Shown: positions 22,301 through 34,738 of the stretch, piece after piece
How positions within the stretch are numbered: the stretch's first letter is position 1
Layout of the letters: every line of letters begins with the position of its first letter
DNA from: Symsagittifera roscoffensis
Lineage: Eukaryota; Xenacoelomorpha; Acoela; Convolutidae
Reading direction: 5' to 3'
Assembly (NCBI RefSeq): GCF_963678635.1
Contig: NC_087070.1
Span: 124,001-188,000, forward strand
DNA: 64,000 bases
Program-made: the position numbers and the translations under genes
The notes under the pieces: model-generated
Seen by the model: only the letters and a program-made list of their open reading frames with translations
What the model was told of the DNA's origin: nothing
Databases searched by the model: none

Positions 22301-24890
22301 ATAAATAAGCTGTCTCAGAGTCGAGAACGTTCTTCCATGATTGAGTTGTTCTATGACTAAGTTGATCTGGAATGTTGTTCTATGACTATAAATAAGCTGT
22401 CTCAGAATCGAGAACGTTCTTCCATGACTAAGTTCTTCTATGAATAAGTTGTTCTGGAATGTTTTTCTATGACTATAAATAAGCTGTCTAAACGTCGAGA
22501 ACGTTCTTCCATGGTTAAGTTGTTCTATGACTAAGTTGTTCTGGAAAAATCATCTATGACTATAAATAAGCTGTCTCAGAGTCGAGAACATTCTTCCATG
22601 AGTAAGTTGTTCTATGACTAATTTGTTCTGGAAAGTTGTTCTATGACTATAAATAAGCTGTCTCAGAGTCGAGAACGTTCTTCCATGATTAGGTTGTTCT
22701 ATGACTAAGTTGTTCTATGACTATAAATAAGCTGTCTCAGAGTCGAGAACTTTCTTCCATGATTAAGTTGTTCTATGACTAAGTTCTTCTGGTTAGTTGT
22801 TCAATGACTATAAAAAGGCTGTCTTTGAAACAAGAACGTTCTTCCATGGTTAAGTTGTTCTATGACTTAGTTGTTCTGGAAAGTTGTTCTTTGACTATAA
22901 ATAAGCTGTCTCAGAGTCGAGAACGTTCTTCCATGATTAAGTTGTTCTATGACTAAGTTGTTCTGGAATGTTGTTCTATGACTATAAATAAGCTGTCTCA
23001 GAATCGAGAACGTTCTTCCATGACTAAGTTGTTCTATGAATAAGTTGTTCTGGAATGTTGTTCTATGACTATAAATAAGCTGTCTAAACGTCGAGAACGT
23101 TCTTCCATGGTTAAGTTGTTCTATGACTAAGTTGTTCTGGAAAGTTTATCTATGACTATAAATAAGCTGTCTCAGAGTCGAGAACTTTCTTCCATGATTA
23201 AGTTGTTCAAGGACTAAGTTCTTCTGGAATGTTTTTCTATGACTATAAATAAGCTGTCTCAGAGACGAGAACGTTCTTCCATGGTTAAGTTGTTCTATGA
23301 CTAAGTGGTTCTTGAAAGTTTTTCTATGACTATATGTAAGCTGTCTCAGAGTCGAGAACCTTTCTTCCATGATTAAATTGTACTATGACTAAGTTAATCT
23401 GGAAAGTTGTTCTATGACTATAAATAAGCTGTATTAGATTCGAGAACGTTCTTCCGTGATTAAGTTGTTCTATGACTAAATTATTCTGGAATATTGTTCT
23501 CTGACTATAAATAAGCTGTCTCAGATTCGAGAATGCTCATCCATGATTAAGTTGTTCTATGACTAAGTTGTTCTGGAAAGTTTTTCTTTGACTATAAATA
23601 AGATGTCTCAGAGTCGAGAACGTTCTTCCATGAGTAAGTTGTTCTATGACTAAGTTGTTCTGGAAAGTTGTTCTATGACTATAAATAAGCTGTCTCAGAG
23701 TCGAGAACGTTCTTCCATGATTAGGTTGTTCTATGACTAAGTTGTTCTATGACTATAAATAATATGTCTCAGAGTCGAGAACTTTCTTCCATGATTAAGT
23801 TGTTCTACGACTAAGATGTTCTGGATAGTTGTTCAATGACTATAAAAAGGCTGTCTTTGAAACAAGAACGTTCTTCCATGATTAAGTTGTTCTATGACTT
23901 AGTTGTTCTGGAAAGTTGTTCCATGACTATAAAAAAGCTGTCTCAGAGTCAAGAACGTTCTTCGATGATTAGGTTGTTCTATGGCTAAGTTCTTCTGGAA
24001 AGTTGTTCTATGACTATAAATAAGCTGTCTCAGAGTCGAGAACGTTCTTCCATGATTAAGTTGTTCTATGACTAAATTGTTCTGGAATGTTGTTCTATGA
24101 CTATAAATAAGCTGTCTCAGAATCGAGAACGTTCTTCCATGACTAAGTTGTTCTATGAATAAGTTGTTCTGGAAGGTTGTTCTATGACTATAAATAAGCT
24201 GTCTAAACGTCGAGAACGTTCTTCCATGATTAAGTTGTTCTATGACTAAGTTGTTCTGGAAAGTTTATCTATGACTATAAATAAGCTGTCTCAGAGTCGA
24301 GAACATTCTTCCATGATTAAGTTGTTCAAGGACTAAGTTCTTCTGGAATGTTGTTCTATGATTATAAATAAGCTGTCTCAGAGACGAGAACGTTCTTCCA
24401 TGGTTAAGTTGATCTATGACTAAGTTGTTCTGGAATGTTGTTCTATTACTATAAATAAGCTGTCTAAAGGTCGAAAACGTTCTTCCATGGTTAAGTTGTT
24501 CTATGACTAAGTGGTTCTTGAAAGTTTTTCTATGACTATATGTAAGCTGTCTCAGAGTCGAGAACCTTGCTTCCATGATTAAGTTGTACTATGACTAAGT
24601 TGTTCTGGAAAGTTGTTTTATTACTATAAATAAGCTGTCTGAGAGTCGAGAACGTTCTTCTATGATTAAGTTGTTCTCTGACTAAGTTGTTCTGGAAAGT
24701 GGTTCTATGACTATAAATAAGCTGTCTCAGAGTCGAGAAAGTTCTTCCATGAATAAGTTTTTCTATGACTAAGTTGTTCTATGACTAAGTTGTTCTGGAA
24801 AGTTGTTTTATGACTATAAATAAGTTGTCTCAGAGTCGATAAAGTTCCCCCATGACTCAGTTTTCCTATGACTAAAATTTTGTGGAAAGT
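10338..24890. repeat. 87-bp satellite, regular zone (palindrome-bearing units)
   Basis: Head-to-tail array of a unit I count as 87 bases: ACTAAGTTGTTCTGGAAAGT, then TGTTCTATGACTATAAATAA, then GCTGTCTCAGAGTCGAGAAC, then GTTCTTCCATGATTAAGTTG, then TTCTATG. Units differ by a few substitutions; occasional indels occur, some of 3 bases (for example GTTCTTCTTCC near 15070 and 18465). Most units carry the perfect palindrome AGAACGTTCT. Because 87 = 3 x 29, the minus strand has long frames of a 29-residue repeat (for example 14444-16138 and 19192-20907). The unit is itself built from a shorter motif of about 16 bases, GTTGTTCTATGACTAA, seen two to three times per unit. No gene is embedded in it. Confidence 0.95.
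11010..12890. repeat. Duplicated 941-bp block inside the satellite
   Basis: Distinctive variant units recur exactly 941 bases apart. The CCAGGC variant at 11319 recurs at 12260, and the pair of minus-strand 115-residue frames at 11427-11774 and 12368-12715 differ by very few bases. The block is about 10.8 units long, so it is a segmental copy rather than a phase-locked multiple. A larger block repeats with a 2,180-base period (minus-strand frame starts at 13958 and 16138), and a block around 24970 recurs 718 and then a further 631 bases on. Confidence 0.8.
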
Positions 24891-27800
24891 TGTTCTATGA
24901 CTATAAATAATGTCTCAGAGTCGAGAAAACTGTTCTATGACTAAGTTGTTCTGGAAAGTTGTTCTATTACTATGAATAAGCTGTCTCAGAGTTTGGAAAA
25001 TGCTTTCATGTCTAAGTTGGGAAAATGCTTTCATGTCTAAGTTGTTCATGACTAAGTTGTTCTGGAAAGTTGTTTTATGACTATAAATAAGCTGTCTCAG
25101 AGTCGAGAACGTTCTTCTATGATTAAGTTGTTCTCTGACTAAGTTGTTCTGGAAAGTTGTTCTATGAATATAAATAAGCTGTCTCAGAGTCGAGAACGTT
25201 CTTCCAAGATTAAGTTTTTCTATGACTAAGTTGTTCTGGAAAGTTGTTCCATGACTATAAATAAATTGTCTCAGAGCTGAGAACGTTCTTCCATGATTAA
25301 ATTGTTCTATGACTAAGTTGTTCTGGAAAGTTGTTCTATGACTATAAAAAATGTCTCAGAGTCGAGAAAACTGTTCTATGACTAAGTTGTTCTGAAAAGT
25401 TGTTCTATTACTATAAATAAGCTGTCTCAGAGTCGAGAACGTTCTTCTATGATTAAGTTGTTCTCTGACCAAGTTTTTCTGGAAAGTGGTTCTATGACTA
25501 TAAATAAGCTGTCTCAGAGTCGAGAACGTTCTTCCATGATTAGGTTTTTCTATGACTAAGTTGTTCTATGACTAAGTTGTTCTGGAAAGTTGTTCCATGA
25601 CTATAAATAAATTGTCTCAGAGTCGAGAACGTTCTTCCATGATTAAGTTGTTCTATGACTCAGTTGTTCTGGAAAGTTGTTCTATTACTATGAATAAGCT
25701 GTCTCATAGTTGGGAAAATGCTTTCATGTCTAAGTTGGGAAAATGCTTTCATGTCTAAGTTGTTCATGACTAAGTTGTTCTGGAAAGTTGTTTTATGACT
25801 ATAAATAAGCTGTCTCAGAGTCGAGAACGTTCTTCTATGATTAAGTTGTTCTCTGACTAAGTTGTTCTGGAAAGTTGTTCTATGAATATAAATAAGCTGT
25901 CTCAGAGTCGAGAACGTTCTTCCAAGATTAAGTTTTTCTATGACTAAGTTGTTCTGGAAAGTTGTTCCATGACTATAAATAAATTGTCTCAGAGCTGAGA
26001 ACGTTCTTCCATGATTAAATTGTTCTATGACTAAGTTGTTCTGGAAAGTTGTTCTATGACTATAAAAAATGTCTCAGAGTCGAGAAAACTGTTCTATGAC
26101 TAAGTTGTTCTGAAAAGTTGTTCTATTACTATAAATAAGCTGTCTCAGAGTCGAGAACGTTCTTCTATGATTAAGTTGTTCTCTGACCAAGTTTTTCTGG
26201 AAAGTGGTTCTATGACTATAAATAAGCTGTCTCAGAGTCGAGAACGTTCTTCCATGATTAGGTTTTTCTATGACTAAGTTGTTCTATGACTCAGTTGTTC
26301 TGGAAAGTTGTTCTATTACTATGAATAAGCTGTCTCATAGTTGGGAAAATGCTTTCATGTCTAAGTTGGGAAAATGCTTTCATGTCTAAGTTGTTCTATG
26401 ACTAAGTTGTTCTGGAAAGTTGTTTTATGACCATAAATAAGCTGTCTCAGAGTCGAGAACGTTCTTTTATGATTAAGTTGTTCTCTGACTAAGTTGTTCT
26501 GGAAAGTTGTTCTATGAATATAAATAAGCTGTCTCAGAGTCGAGAACGTTCTTCCATGATTAGGTTTTTCTATGACTAAGTTGTTCTGGAAAGTTGTTCT
26601 ATGACTACAAAAAATGTCTCAGAGTCGAGAAAACTGTTCTATGACTAAGTTGTTCTGGAAAGTTGTTCCATGACTATATATAAATTGTCTCAGAGTTGAG
26701 AACGTTCTTCCATGTTTAAATTGTTCTATGACTAAGTTGTTCTGGAAAGTTGTTCTATGACTACAAAAAATGTCTCAGAGTCGAGAAAACTGTTCTATGA
26801 CTAAGTTGTTCTGGAAAGTTGTTCTATTACTATGAATAAGCTGTCTCAGAGTTGGGAAAATGCTTTCATGTCTAAGTTGTTCTATGACTAAGTTGTTCTG
26901 GAAAGTTGTTCTATGACTATAAATAAGTTGTCTCAGAGTCGATAAAGTTCCTCCATGACTCAGTTTTTCTATGACTAAATTGTTCTGGAAAGTTGTTCTA
27001 TCACTATAAAAATGTCTCAGAGTCGAGAAAATTTTTCCATGACTAAGTTGTTCTACGACTAAGTTGTTTTGAAAAATTGTTCTATGACTATAAATAAGCT
27101 GTCTCAGAGTTCGGAAAATGCTTTCATGTCTAAGTTGTTCTATGACTGAATTGTTCTGAAAAGTTGTTTTATGACTATATATAAGTTATCTCAGAGTCGA
27201 TAAAGTTCCTCCATGAATCTGTTGTTTTAGGACTAAGTTGTTCTGGAAAGTTGTTTTATTACTATAAATAAGCTGTCTCAAAGTCGAGAACGTTCTTCTA
27301 TGAGTAAGTTGATCTCTGACTTAGTTGTTCTGGAAAGTTGTTCTATGACTATAAATAAGCTGTCTCAGAGTCGAGAACGTTCTTCCATGATTAAGTTTTT
27401 CTATGACTAAGTTGTTCTATGACTAAGTTGTTCTGGAAAGTTGTTCCATGACTATAAATAAATTGTCTCAGAGTCGAGAAAACTGTTCTATGACTAAGTT
27501 GTTCTGGAAAGTTGTTCTATTACTATAAATAAGCTGTCTCAGAGTTGGGAAAATGCTTTCATGTCTAAGATGGGAAAATGCTTTCATGTCTAAGTTGTTC
27601 TATGACTAAGTTGTTCTGGAAAGTTGTTTTATGACTATAAATAAGCTGTCTCAGAGTCGAGAACGTTCTTCTATGATTAAGTTGTTCTCTGACTAAGTTG
27701 TTCTGGAAAGTTATTCTATATATATAAATAAGCTGTCTCAGAGTCGAGAACGTTCTTTCATGATTAAGTTTTTCTATGACTAAGTTGTTCTGGAAAGTTG

Positions 27801-30800
27801 TTCCATGACTATATATAAATTGTCTCAGAGTTGAGAACGTTCTTCCATGATTAAATTGTTCTATGACTAAGTTGTTCTGGAAAGTTGTTCTATGACTATA
27901 AAAAATGTCTCAGTGTCGAGAAAACTGTTCTATGACTAAGTTGTTCTGGAAAGTTGTTCTATTACTATGAATAAGCTGTCTCAGAGTTGGGAAAATGCTT
28001 TCATGTCTAAGTTGTTCTATGACTAAGCTGTTCTGGAAAGTTGTTTTATGACTATAAATCACTTGTCTCAGAGTCGATAAAGTTCCTCCATGACTCAGTT
28101 TTTCTATGACTAAATTGTTCTGGAAAGTTGTTCTATCGCTATAAAAAATGTCTCAGAGTCGAGAAAATTTTTCTATGACTAAGTTGTTCTACGACTAAGT
28201 TGTTTTGAAAAATTGTTTTATTACTATAAATAGGCTGTCTCAGAGTTCGGAAAATGCTTTCATGTCTAAGTTGTTATATGAATAAGTTGTTCTGAAAAAT
28301 TGTTTTATGACTATAAATAAGTTATCTCAGAGTCGATAAAGTTCCTCCATGACTCTGTTGTTTTAGGACTAAGTTGTTCTGGAAAGTTGTTTAATGACTA
28401 TAAATAAGCTGTCTCAGAGTCGAGAAAGTTGCTCTATGAATAAGCTGTTCTATGACTAAAATGTTCTGAAAAGTTGTTCTATGACTATAAATAAGCTGTT
28501 TCATAGTCGAGAAAGTTGCTCTATGACTAAGCTGTTCTATGACTAAGTTGTTCTGGAAAGTTGTTCGATGACTATAAAAAAAGTCTCAGAGTCGAGAACG
28601 TTCTTCCATTATTAAGTTGTTCTATGACTAAAGTGTTCTGGAAAGTTGTTCTATGACTGTAAATAAGCTGTTTCAGAGTCGAGAACGTTCATCCATGAAT
28701 AAGTTGTTCTATGATTAAGTTGCTCTGGAAAGTTGTCCTATGACTATAATTAGGCTGCTGTCTCAGAGTCGAGAAAATTGCTCCGTGACTAACTTGTTCC
28801 ATGACTAAGTGACCAAGTTGTTGTGGAAAGTTATTCTATGACTATAAATGAGCTGTCGAAGTTGTTCTATGAGTTAGTTGTCCAGGAAAGTTATTCTACA
28901 TGTATGACAGTGAATATGCTGTCTCAGAGTCGAGAAAGGTGTTCTATGACTAAGTTGCTCTATGACTAAGCTGTTCTATGACTAAGTTGTTCTGGAAAGT
29001 TGTTCTATGACTATAATCAAGCTGTCTCAGAATCTAGAACGTTTTTCCATGTCGAAGTTGTTCTATGACTAAGTTGTTCTGGAAAAGTCTTCTACATGTA
29101 TGACAATGAAAATGCTGTTTCAGAAACGAGAAAGTTGTTCTATGACTAAGATGCTCTATGACTTAGCTGTTCTATGACTATGTTGCCCTGGAAAGTTGTT
29201 CTATGACTATAAATAAGCTGTCTCAGTGTCGAGAAAATTGTTCTATGACTAAATGTTCTATGATTAAGGCCTTTTGAATGTTGTTCCCTGACTATAAATA
29301 AGCTGTCTCAGAGTTGAGAAAGTTCTTCCATGCCTAGGTTGTTCTATAACTAAATTGTTCTGGAAAGTTGTTCTATGACTATAAATAAGCTGTCTCAGAG
29401 TCGAGAAAATTGTTCTATGACTAAGTTGTTCTATGATTAAGGCCTTTTGAATGTTGTTCCCTGACTATAAATAAGCTGTCTCAGAGTTGAGAAAGTTCTT
29501 CCATGCCTAGGTTGTTCTATGACTAATTTATTCTGGAAAGTTGATTTATGACTAAAAAATATGCTGTCTCAGAGTCGAGAAAGTTGTTCTTTGACTAAGT
29601 TGTTCAATGAATTAGTTGCTCTATGACTAAGTTGTTCTGGAAAGTTGTTCTATTACTATGAACAAGCTGTCTCAGCGTTGTGAAAATGCTTTCATGTCTA
29701 AGTTTTTCTATGACTAAGTTGCTCTGGAAAATTGTTTTATGACTATCAATAAATTGTCTCAGAGACGATAAAGTTCCTCCTTGACTCAATTTTTCTATGA
29801 CTAAGTTAATCTGGAAAGTTGTTCTAAGACTGTAAATAATGTCTCAGAGTCGAGAAAATTGTTCAATGACTAAGTTGTTCTATGACTAAGTTGTTTTGAA
29901 AAGTTGTTCTATGACTATAAATAAGCTGTCTCAGAGCTCGAAAAATGCTCTCATGTCTAAGTTGTTAAATGACTAAGTTGTTCTGGAAAGTTGTTTTATG
30001 ACTATAAATCAGTTGTCTCAGAGTCGATAGAGTTCCTCCATGACTCAGTTGTTCTAGGACTAAGTTGTTCTGGAAAGTTGTTCAATGGCTATAAATATTG
30101 TCTCAGAGTCGAGAAAATTGTTCTATGACTAAGTTGTTTTATGATTAAGGTGTTTTGAAAATTGTTATTTGACTATAAATAAGCTGTCTCAGAGTTGAGA
30201 AATTTCTTTCATGTCTAAGTTGTTCTATGACTAATTTGTTCAGGAAAATTGATTTATGACTATAAATACGCTGTCTCAGAGTCGAAGGAGTTGTTCTTTG
30301 ACTATGTTGTTCAATGACTTAGTTGCTCTATGACAAGGTTGTTCTGGAAAATTGTTCTATTACTATGAATAAGGTGTCTCAGAGTTGAGAAAGTTCTTCC
30401 ATGCCTAGGTTTTTCTATAACTAAATTGTTCTGGAAAGTTGTTCTACGACTATAAATAAGCTGTCTCAGAGTCGAAAAAATTGTTCTATGACTAAGTTGT
30501 TCTATGATTAAGGCGTTTTGAAAATTGTTATTTGAATTTAAATAAGCTGTCTCAGAGTTGAGAAAATTCTTTCATGTCGAAGTTGTTCTATGACTAATTT
30601 GTTCAGGAAAATTGATTTATGACTATAAATACGCTGTCTCAGAGTCGAAGGAGTTGTTCTTTGACTAAGTTGTTCAATGACTTAGTTGCTCTATGACAAG
30701 GTTGTTCTGGAAACCTGTTCTATTACTATGAATAAGGTGTCTCAGAGTTGAAAATGCTTTCATGTCTAAGTTGTTCTATGACTAAGTTGTTCCGGAAAGT

Positions 30801-32176
30801 TGTTTTTTGACTATAAATAAGTTGTCTCAGAGTCGATAAAGTTCCCCCATGACTCAGTTTTCCTATGACTAAGTTTTTCTGGAAAGTTGTTCTATGACTA
30901 TAAATAATGTCCCAGAGTCGATAAAATTGTTCTATGACTAAGTTGTTTTTGAAAGTTGTTCTATTACTATGAATAAGCTGTCTCAGAGTTGGGAAAATGC
31001 TTTCATGTCTAAGTTGTTCTATGACTAAGTTGTTGTGAAAAGTTGTTCTATGACTATAAATAAGCTGTCTCAGAGTTCGAAAAATGCTTTCATGTCTAAG
31101 TTGTTATATGACTAAGTTGTTCTGGAAAGTTGTTTTATGACTATAAATAAGTTGTCTCAGAGTCGATAGAGTTCCTCCATGACTCAGTTGTTCAAGGAAT
31201 AAGTTGTTCTGGAAAGTTGTTCTATGACTATAAATAATATCTCAGAGTCGAGAAAATTGTTCTATGGCTTGGTTGTTCAATGACTGAATTGTTCTGGAAA
31301 GTTGTTCTATGACTATAAATATTGTCTCAGAGTTGAGAAAATCCTCCATGACTAAGTTGTTTTATGACTAATTTGTTCTGGAAAGTTGTTTTATGACTAT
31401 AAATATGCTGTCTCAGAGCGGAGAAAGTTGTTCTATGACTAAGTTGTTCAATGACTAATTTGTTCTATGACTAAGTTGTTCTGGAAAAGTTGTTCTATGA
31501 CTATAAATAATGTCTCAGAGTCGAGAAAATTGTTCTATGACTAAGTTGTTCTATGACTATGTATGACTATGTTGTTCTATGACTGAGTTGTTCTATGACT
31601 GAGTTGTTCTATGACTAATTTGTTCTATGTTTAAATTGTTCTATGGCTAAGTTGTTCTATGACCGAGTTATTCTATGACCATTTTGTTCGGAAAAGGTAT
31701 TCTATGACTATAAACAAGCTGTCTCAGAGTTGGGAAAATGCTTTCATGTCTAAGTTGTTCTATGACTAAGTTTTTATGGAAAAGTGTTTTATGACTATAA
31801 ATATGCTGTCTCAGAGCCGAGAAAGTTGTTCAATGACTAAGTTGTTCAATGACTAAGTTGTTTTATGACTAAGTTGTTCTGGAAAGTTGTTTTATGACTA
31901 TAAATATGCTGTCTCAGAGCCGAGAAAGTTGTTCTTTGACTAAGTTGTTCAATGACTAATTTGTTCTATTACTAAGTTGTTCTGGAAAATTGGTCTATGA
32001 CTATAAATATTGTCTCAGAGTCGAGAAAATTGTTCTATGACTGAGTTGTTCCATGACTAAGTTGTTCTATGACTAAGTTGTTCTATGACTAAGTTGTTCT
32101 ATGACTGAGTTGTTCTATGACCATTTTGTTCGGAAAAGTTGTTCTATGACTATAATTAAGCTGTCTCAGAGTCGAG
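24891..32176. repeat. 87-bp satellite, variant mosaic zone
   Basis: The same array continues, but the segment after GTCTCAGAGT is replaced in many units by alternatives: GGGAAAATGCTTTCATGTCT, GATAAAGTTCCTCCATGACT, or GAGAAAATTGTTCTATGACT. Many units are shortened, lacking AAGCT after the ATAAAT stretch, or are extended by extra 16-base motifs. The AGAACGTTCT palindrome becomes rare after about 27800. Long minus-strand frames disappear as a result. The array ends at about 32176 within a unit, followed by unrelated DNA. Confidence 0.9.
31571..31690. repeat. Pure 16-bp sub-monomer tract
   Basis: Here the array collapses to consecutive 16-base motifs (GTTGTTCTATGACTGA and close variants), about seven copies, without the rest of the 87-base unit. 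A second tract lies at about 32036-32125. These tracts show the probable ancestral building block of the longer unit. Confidence 0.8.
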
Positions 32177-32699
32177 GAAAACTGGTTTGAATAGTTTCGG
32201 TTTTCAACTTTAAGTAGTAAAATTTGTCGAGAGGCTGATCTCATCAGTTTGGTTTTGCTACAAGCACTTAATCATTTTTTTGTTGATTGATAATCTTTTC
32301 TCCATGTAGCAAGTTTATACCTAAATCAGTTACCTTCAACTAAAAGTTAACAGTAGTTAAAAAAGAAAAAATGAGAAAAAATCTTCATTTTGTACAATTA
32401 ACTCACTTCGTTCGAAACATTTTGTGCTACATACGCAGCAACCAGACATCTTTTCCTTAGTCTACTTGCCAGTTGTATCACTTATTTTACTTTTGAGACA
32501 GCCAAAAGAAAACGATTGATACCTTCAATTCATAAGCAAGAGGTAGGGGGGGGGAGTTGGTGTGCAATCTTATAATCGATTATTTTTGTTATTTTGTAGA
32601 GACTGACAATAAAAATCCTGACAGTATATTTGTTGTGCATGTCTAAAACATTGAACATATTCAGTAGAACAAATACAGCGAATATTAAGCTTGCAGCAA
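32177..32699. other. A+T-rich spacer without a gene
   Basis: Unique-looking A+T-rich DNA between the satellite and the tRNA. A run of nine G lies at 32546-32554. No frame, promoter or repeat that I can support. Confidence 0.5.
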
Positions 32700-32772
32700 G
32701 TCCGCATAGACTAACGGATAAGGCGTCTGAATTCGAATCAGAAGATTGCGGGTTCGAATCCCTCCGTGGTCG
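32700..32772 (+). tRNA. tRNA-Arg (anticodon TCG), probably decayed
   Basis: A 73-base cloverleaf. The anticodon stem TCTGA/TCAGA is perfect around the loop ATTCGAA, giving anticodon TCG (Arg). The B-box GGTTCGAATCC is perfect and the A-box is close to consensus. A T-run (CTTTTTA) follows as a Pol III terminator. Against full function: mismatches in the acceptor stem (T2-T71, A7-C66), one in the D stem (A11-G24) and one in the T stem (C50-T64). It is either a tRNA pseudogene or the tRNA-derived head of a short interspersed element. The minus-strand frame across it is an artefact. Confidence 0.75.
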
Positions 32773-32787
32773 ACTTTTTATTATTAA

Positions 32788-32957
32788 ATTTTGAGCGGTT
32801 TTTTTAGATAAACCGCTCAAAACCGTTCAAATCTTGCGCGGTTTTTGAGCGTTTTTTTAGATAAACCGTTCAAGAACCGCTCAAACCGCTCATTTTGAAG
32901 CAAGATTTTGAGCGTAATTGTCTAAAAAAACCGCTCAAACCGCTCAAATCTTGCTTC
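32788..32957. repeat. Cluster of inverted repeats / strong hairpins
   Basis: The motif TTTGAGCGGTTTTTTTAGA and its complement occur several times in both orientations. The best hairpin pairs GAAGCAAGATTTTGAGCG (32897-32914) with CGCTCAAATCTTGCTTC (32941-32957), 17 pairs with one bulged base and a 26-base loop. An outer arm at about 32788-32830 pairs again with the interior, so several foldings compete. It starts about 15 bases after the tRNA. Confidence 0.8.
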
Positions 32958-34738
32958 AAATTAGGTGAAAAATCCCGTCTCGGGTTGCGCCTTATTTTCA
33001 CCAAAAAGTTTCAGCCTCCTTTTTATTTTGCTATTCGACAAATCAAGATGTTAACACAATTTTTAGCTGGTAAAAATGTGGTATTTATCAGCAAATATCA
33101 TTTCGCTTCAATTTATTGATGAATGAATCTCGAGGAAAAGGCCAAAACGTGGAAACTCTATGGTAAAATGAAAACACAAAGTTCTTAAGATTTGGCATTT
33201 CAAGTTGCAGTGCCTGGGATGTACAAAATATGCTATTCACACAATTTTCGTTTAAGAAAAAATTGCTCGTCAAACAACTTTCGAGTTTTAAGTTTAATTT
33301 AACAGTTGAAAAGAAAAAATTGCAAAAAAATTCTTTGTGAACTTTGGTAATTTCAAAACTCTGTGAACAAAATAAATTTTTAAGGTTTTCTAGCATAGAA
33401 GTGATATAGCGAGTATAATGAAAACTAAATCCGTTTCTGCTAAAGCTGCAAGTAAGTTGTTTTTAAAATTTTGGGATGAGCTTTTTCGGATGTAAAAGAA
33501 ATCCAAACTTTCGAGAAAATGGAAGCCATAGTTCAGCATATATCGGCAACAAAATTAGTCTAAGGCCAAACAGAGGTTGAGAATAAAAAGTCGTGCACAA
33601 TAATTTTGCTAGGAAAGATCATTACGCGGACACACTGTGTGTTTTGTGCATTGTAAGCGGATTCCGCAACAAGGACGCTCTTTTTGTTCTTTACTTTCTT
33701 TTGATTGTTCCGACAAAATTTTAAAATGTTTAAAGACGTGTCTCTGGAATCCAGGAGCATACAGACACAAAATTGTGCGCCTATCCAGTGCACAGTTTGG
33801 CCTCGTAATGATCTACTTGGCGCAAACTAAGGTCAATAGCTCTTTTTGAAGTTTGAAAATTTTTGCAATCGTCTGAGTTATGATCATCAGATACCAATTA
33901 AACGTATATTACCCAAATTTTTATATCTAATAAAATCTGACCGCCAAAATTAACAATCATGAAATTACAAAGTCTTAAAGGGGCTTGAGAAAAGACTTAA
34001 CTTCTTAGACCACAAACCGAAATATGCAATCCGTGTGCTTTGAACATATCTTACCTTGGCCGTGTAGAAACTCTAATGGCTGACATGAATCAGATTATAA
34101 ACCACGAAACAATGCTACACAACAAAATACACCTGGAATACGACGAAAACAACCAACAAAATGAAGTGAAACACTTGAACAAAGGGAATTACGAGCTGGA
34201 AAATATTTACCCAGAGATTGATTACGAGGTAATGAAACAATTTGTGTGGAAATTCAGATTCGATTATCTGGCATTTGGATACAACCCAAATACAGTTCTG
34301 TCAAAACTGAACTATGGTTCTTCAGATACCAAGAAAATCTAATTGGACCGACAGATAGAAACTTTGAACAAATATCCATTACCAAATTAACATACAAATT
34401 AATGTAAATAATGTTTATAAGCTCATATTAGTAGATGTATACTCATATATATCAGGGTTGCTGATCTTGGAAATCAAATTAAACGTCCTAACTTTAGTTT
34501 TTTAACGTTTACTGGAACTCGAGGGAAAAGCTTAGCTACAGTTTCATACAATTTATATAATCATTATTTTTAAAAACCATTTATTCAATGCAAGTGAAAA
34601 CAAAAGCAGACTTTTCAATTATCAAAAGCAACTTTAGAACAATTGATAAAACCGGTTCCACTTTGCAAAGATTAAGATATATCGCAGTTTCAGTGCTTTC
34701 AAGTTTTCAGTAACGCAGAGTAAAAGGAACCCCTAGTC
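32958..34738. other. A+T-rich intergenic DNA
   Basis: No convincing gene apart from the doubtful frame at 34040-34342. Short frames on both strands (for example 33088-33396 minus) are low-complexity Phe/Asn/Lys-rich readings of A+T-rich DNA and are not listed as genes. Confidence 0.4.
34040..34342 (+). CDS. Doubtful 100-residue frame
   Basis: Begins with an ATG at 34040 and ends with TAA. Its residue make-up (acidic, Asn/Gln-rich middle, then an aromatic stretch FVWKFRFDYLAFGY) is more protein-like than that of other chance frames nearby. No recognised family, no visible promoter or splice context. It could be a fragment of an older mobile element. Confidence 0.25.
   Translation: MNISYLGRVETLMADMNQIINHETMLHNKIHLEYDENNQQNEVKHLNKGNYELENIYPEIDYEVMKQFVWKFRFDYLAFGYNPNTVLSKLNYGSSDTKKI

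Noticed and set aside
10338-32176. CRISPR-like array
   Set aside because: No unique spacers of constant length between constant repeats; the whole unit is repeated, and the context is eukaryotic.
32700-32772. tRNA-Arg as primer for the nearby retroelement
   Set aside because: Its 3' end does not match the primer-binding site TGGTGCGACC beyond a few bases.
32530-32820. 96-residue minus-strand frame
   Set aside because: It is the reverse reading of the tRNA-Arg gene, a well-known annotation artefact.
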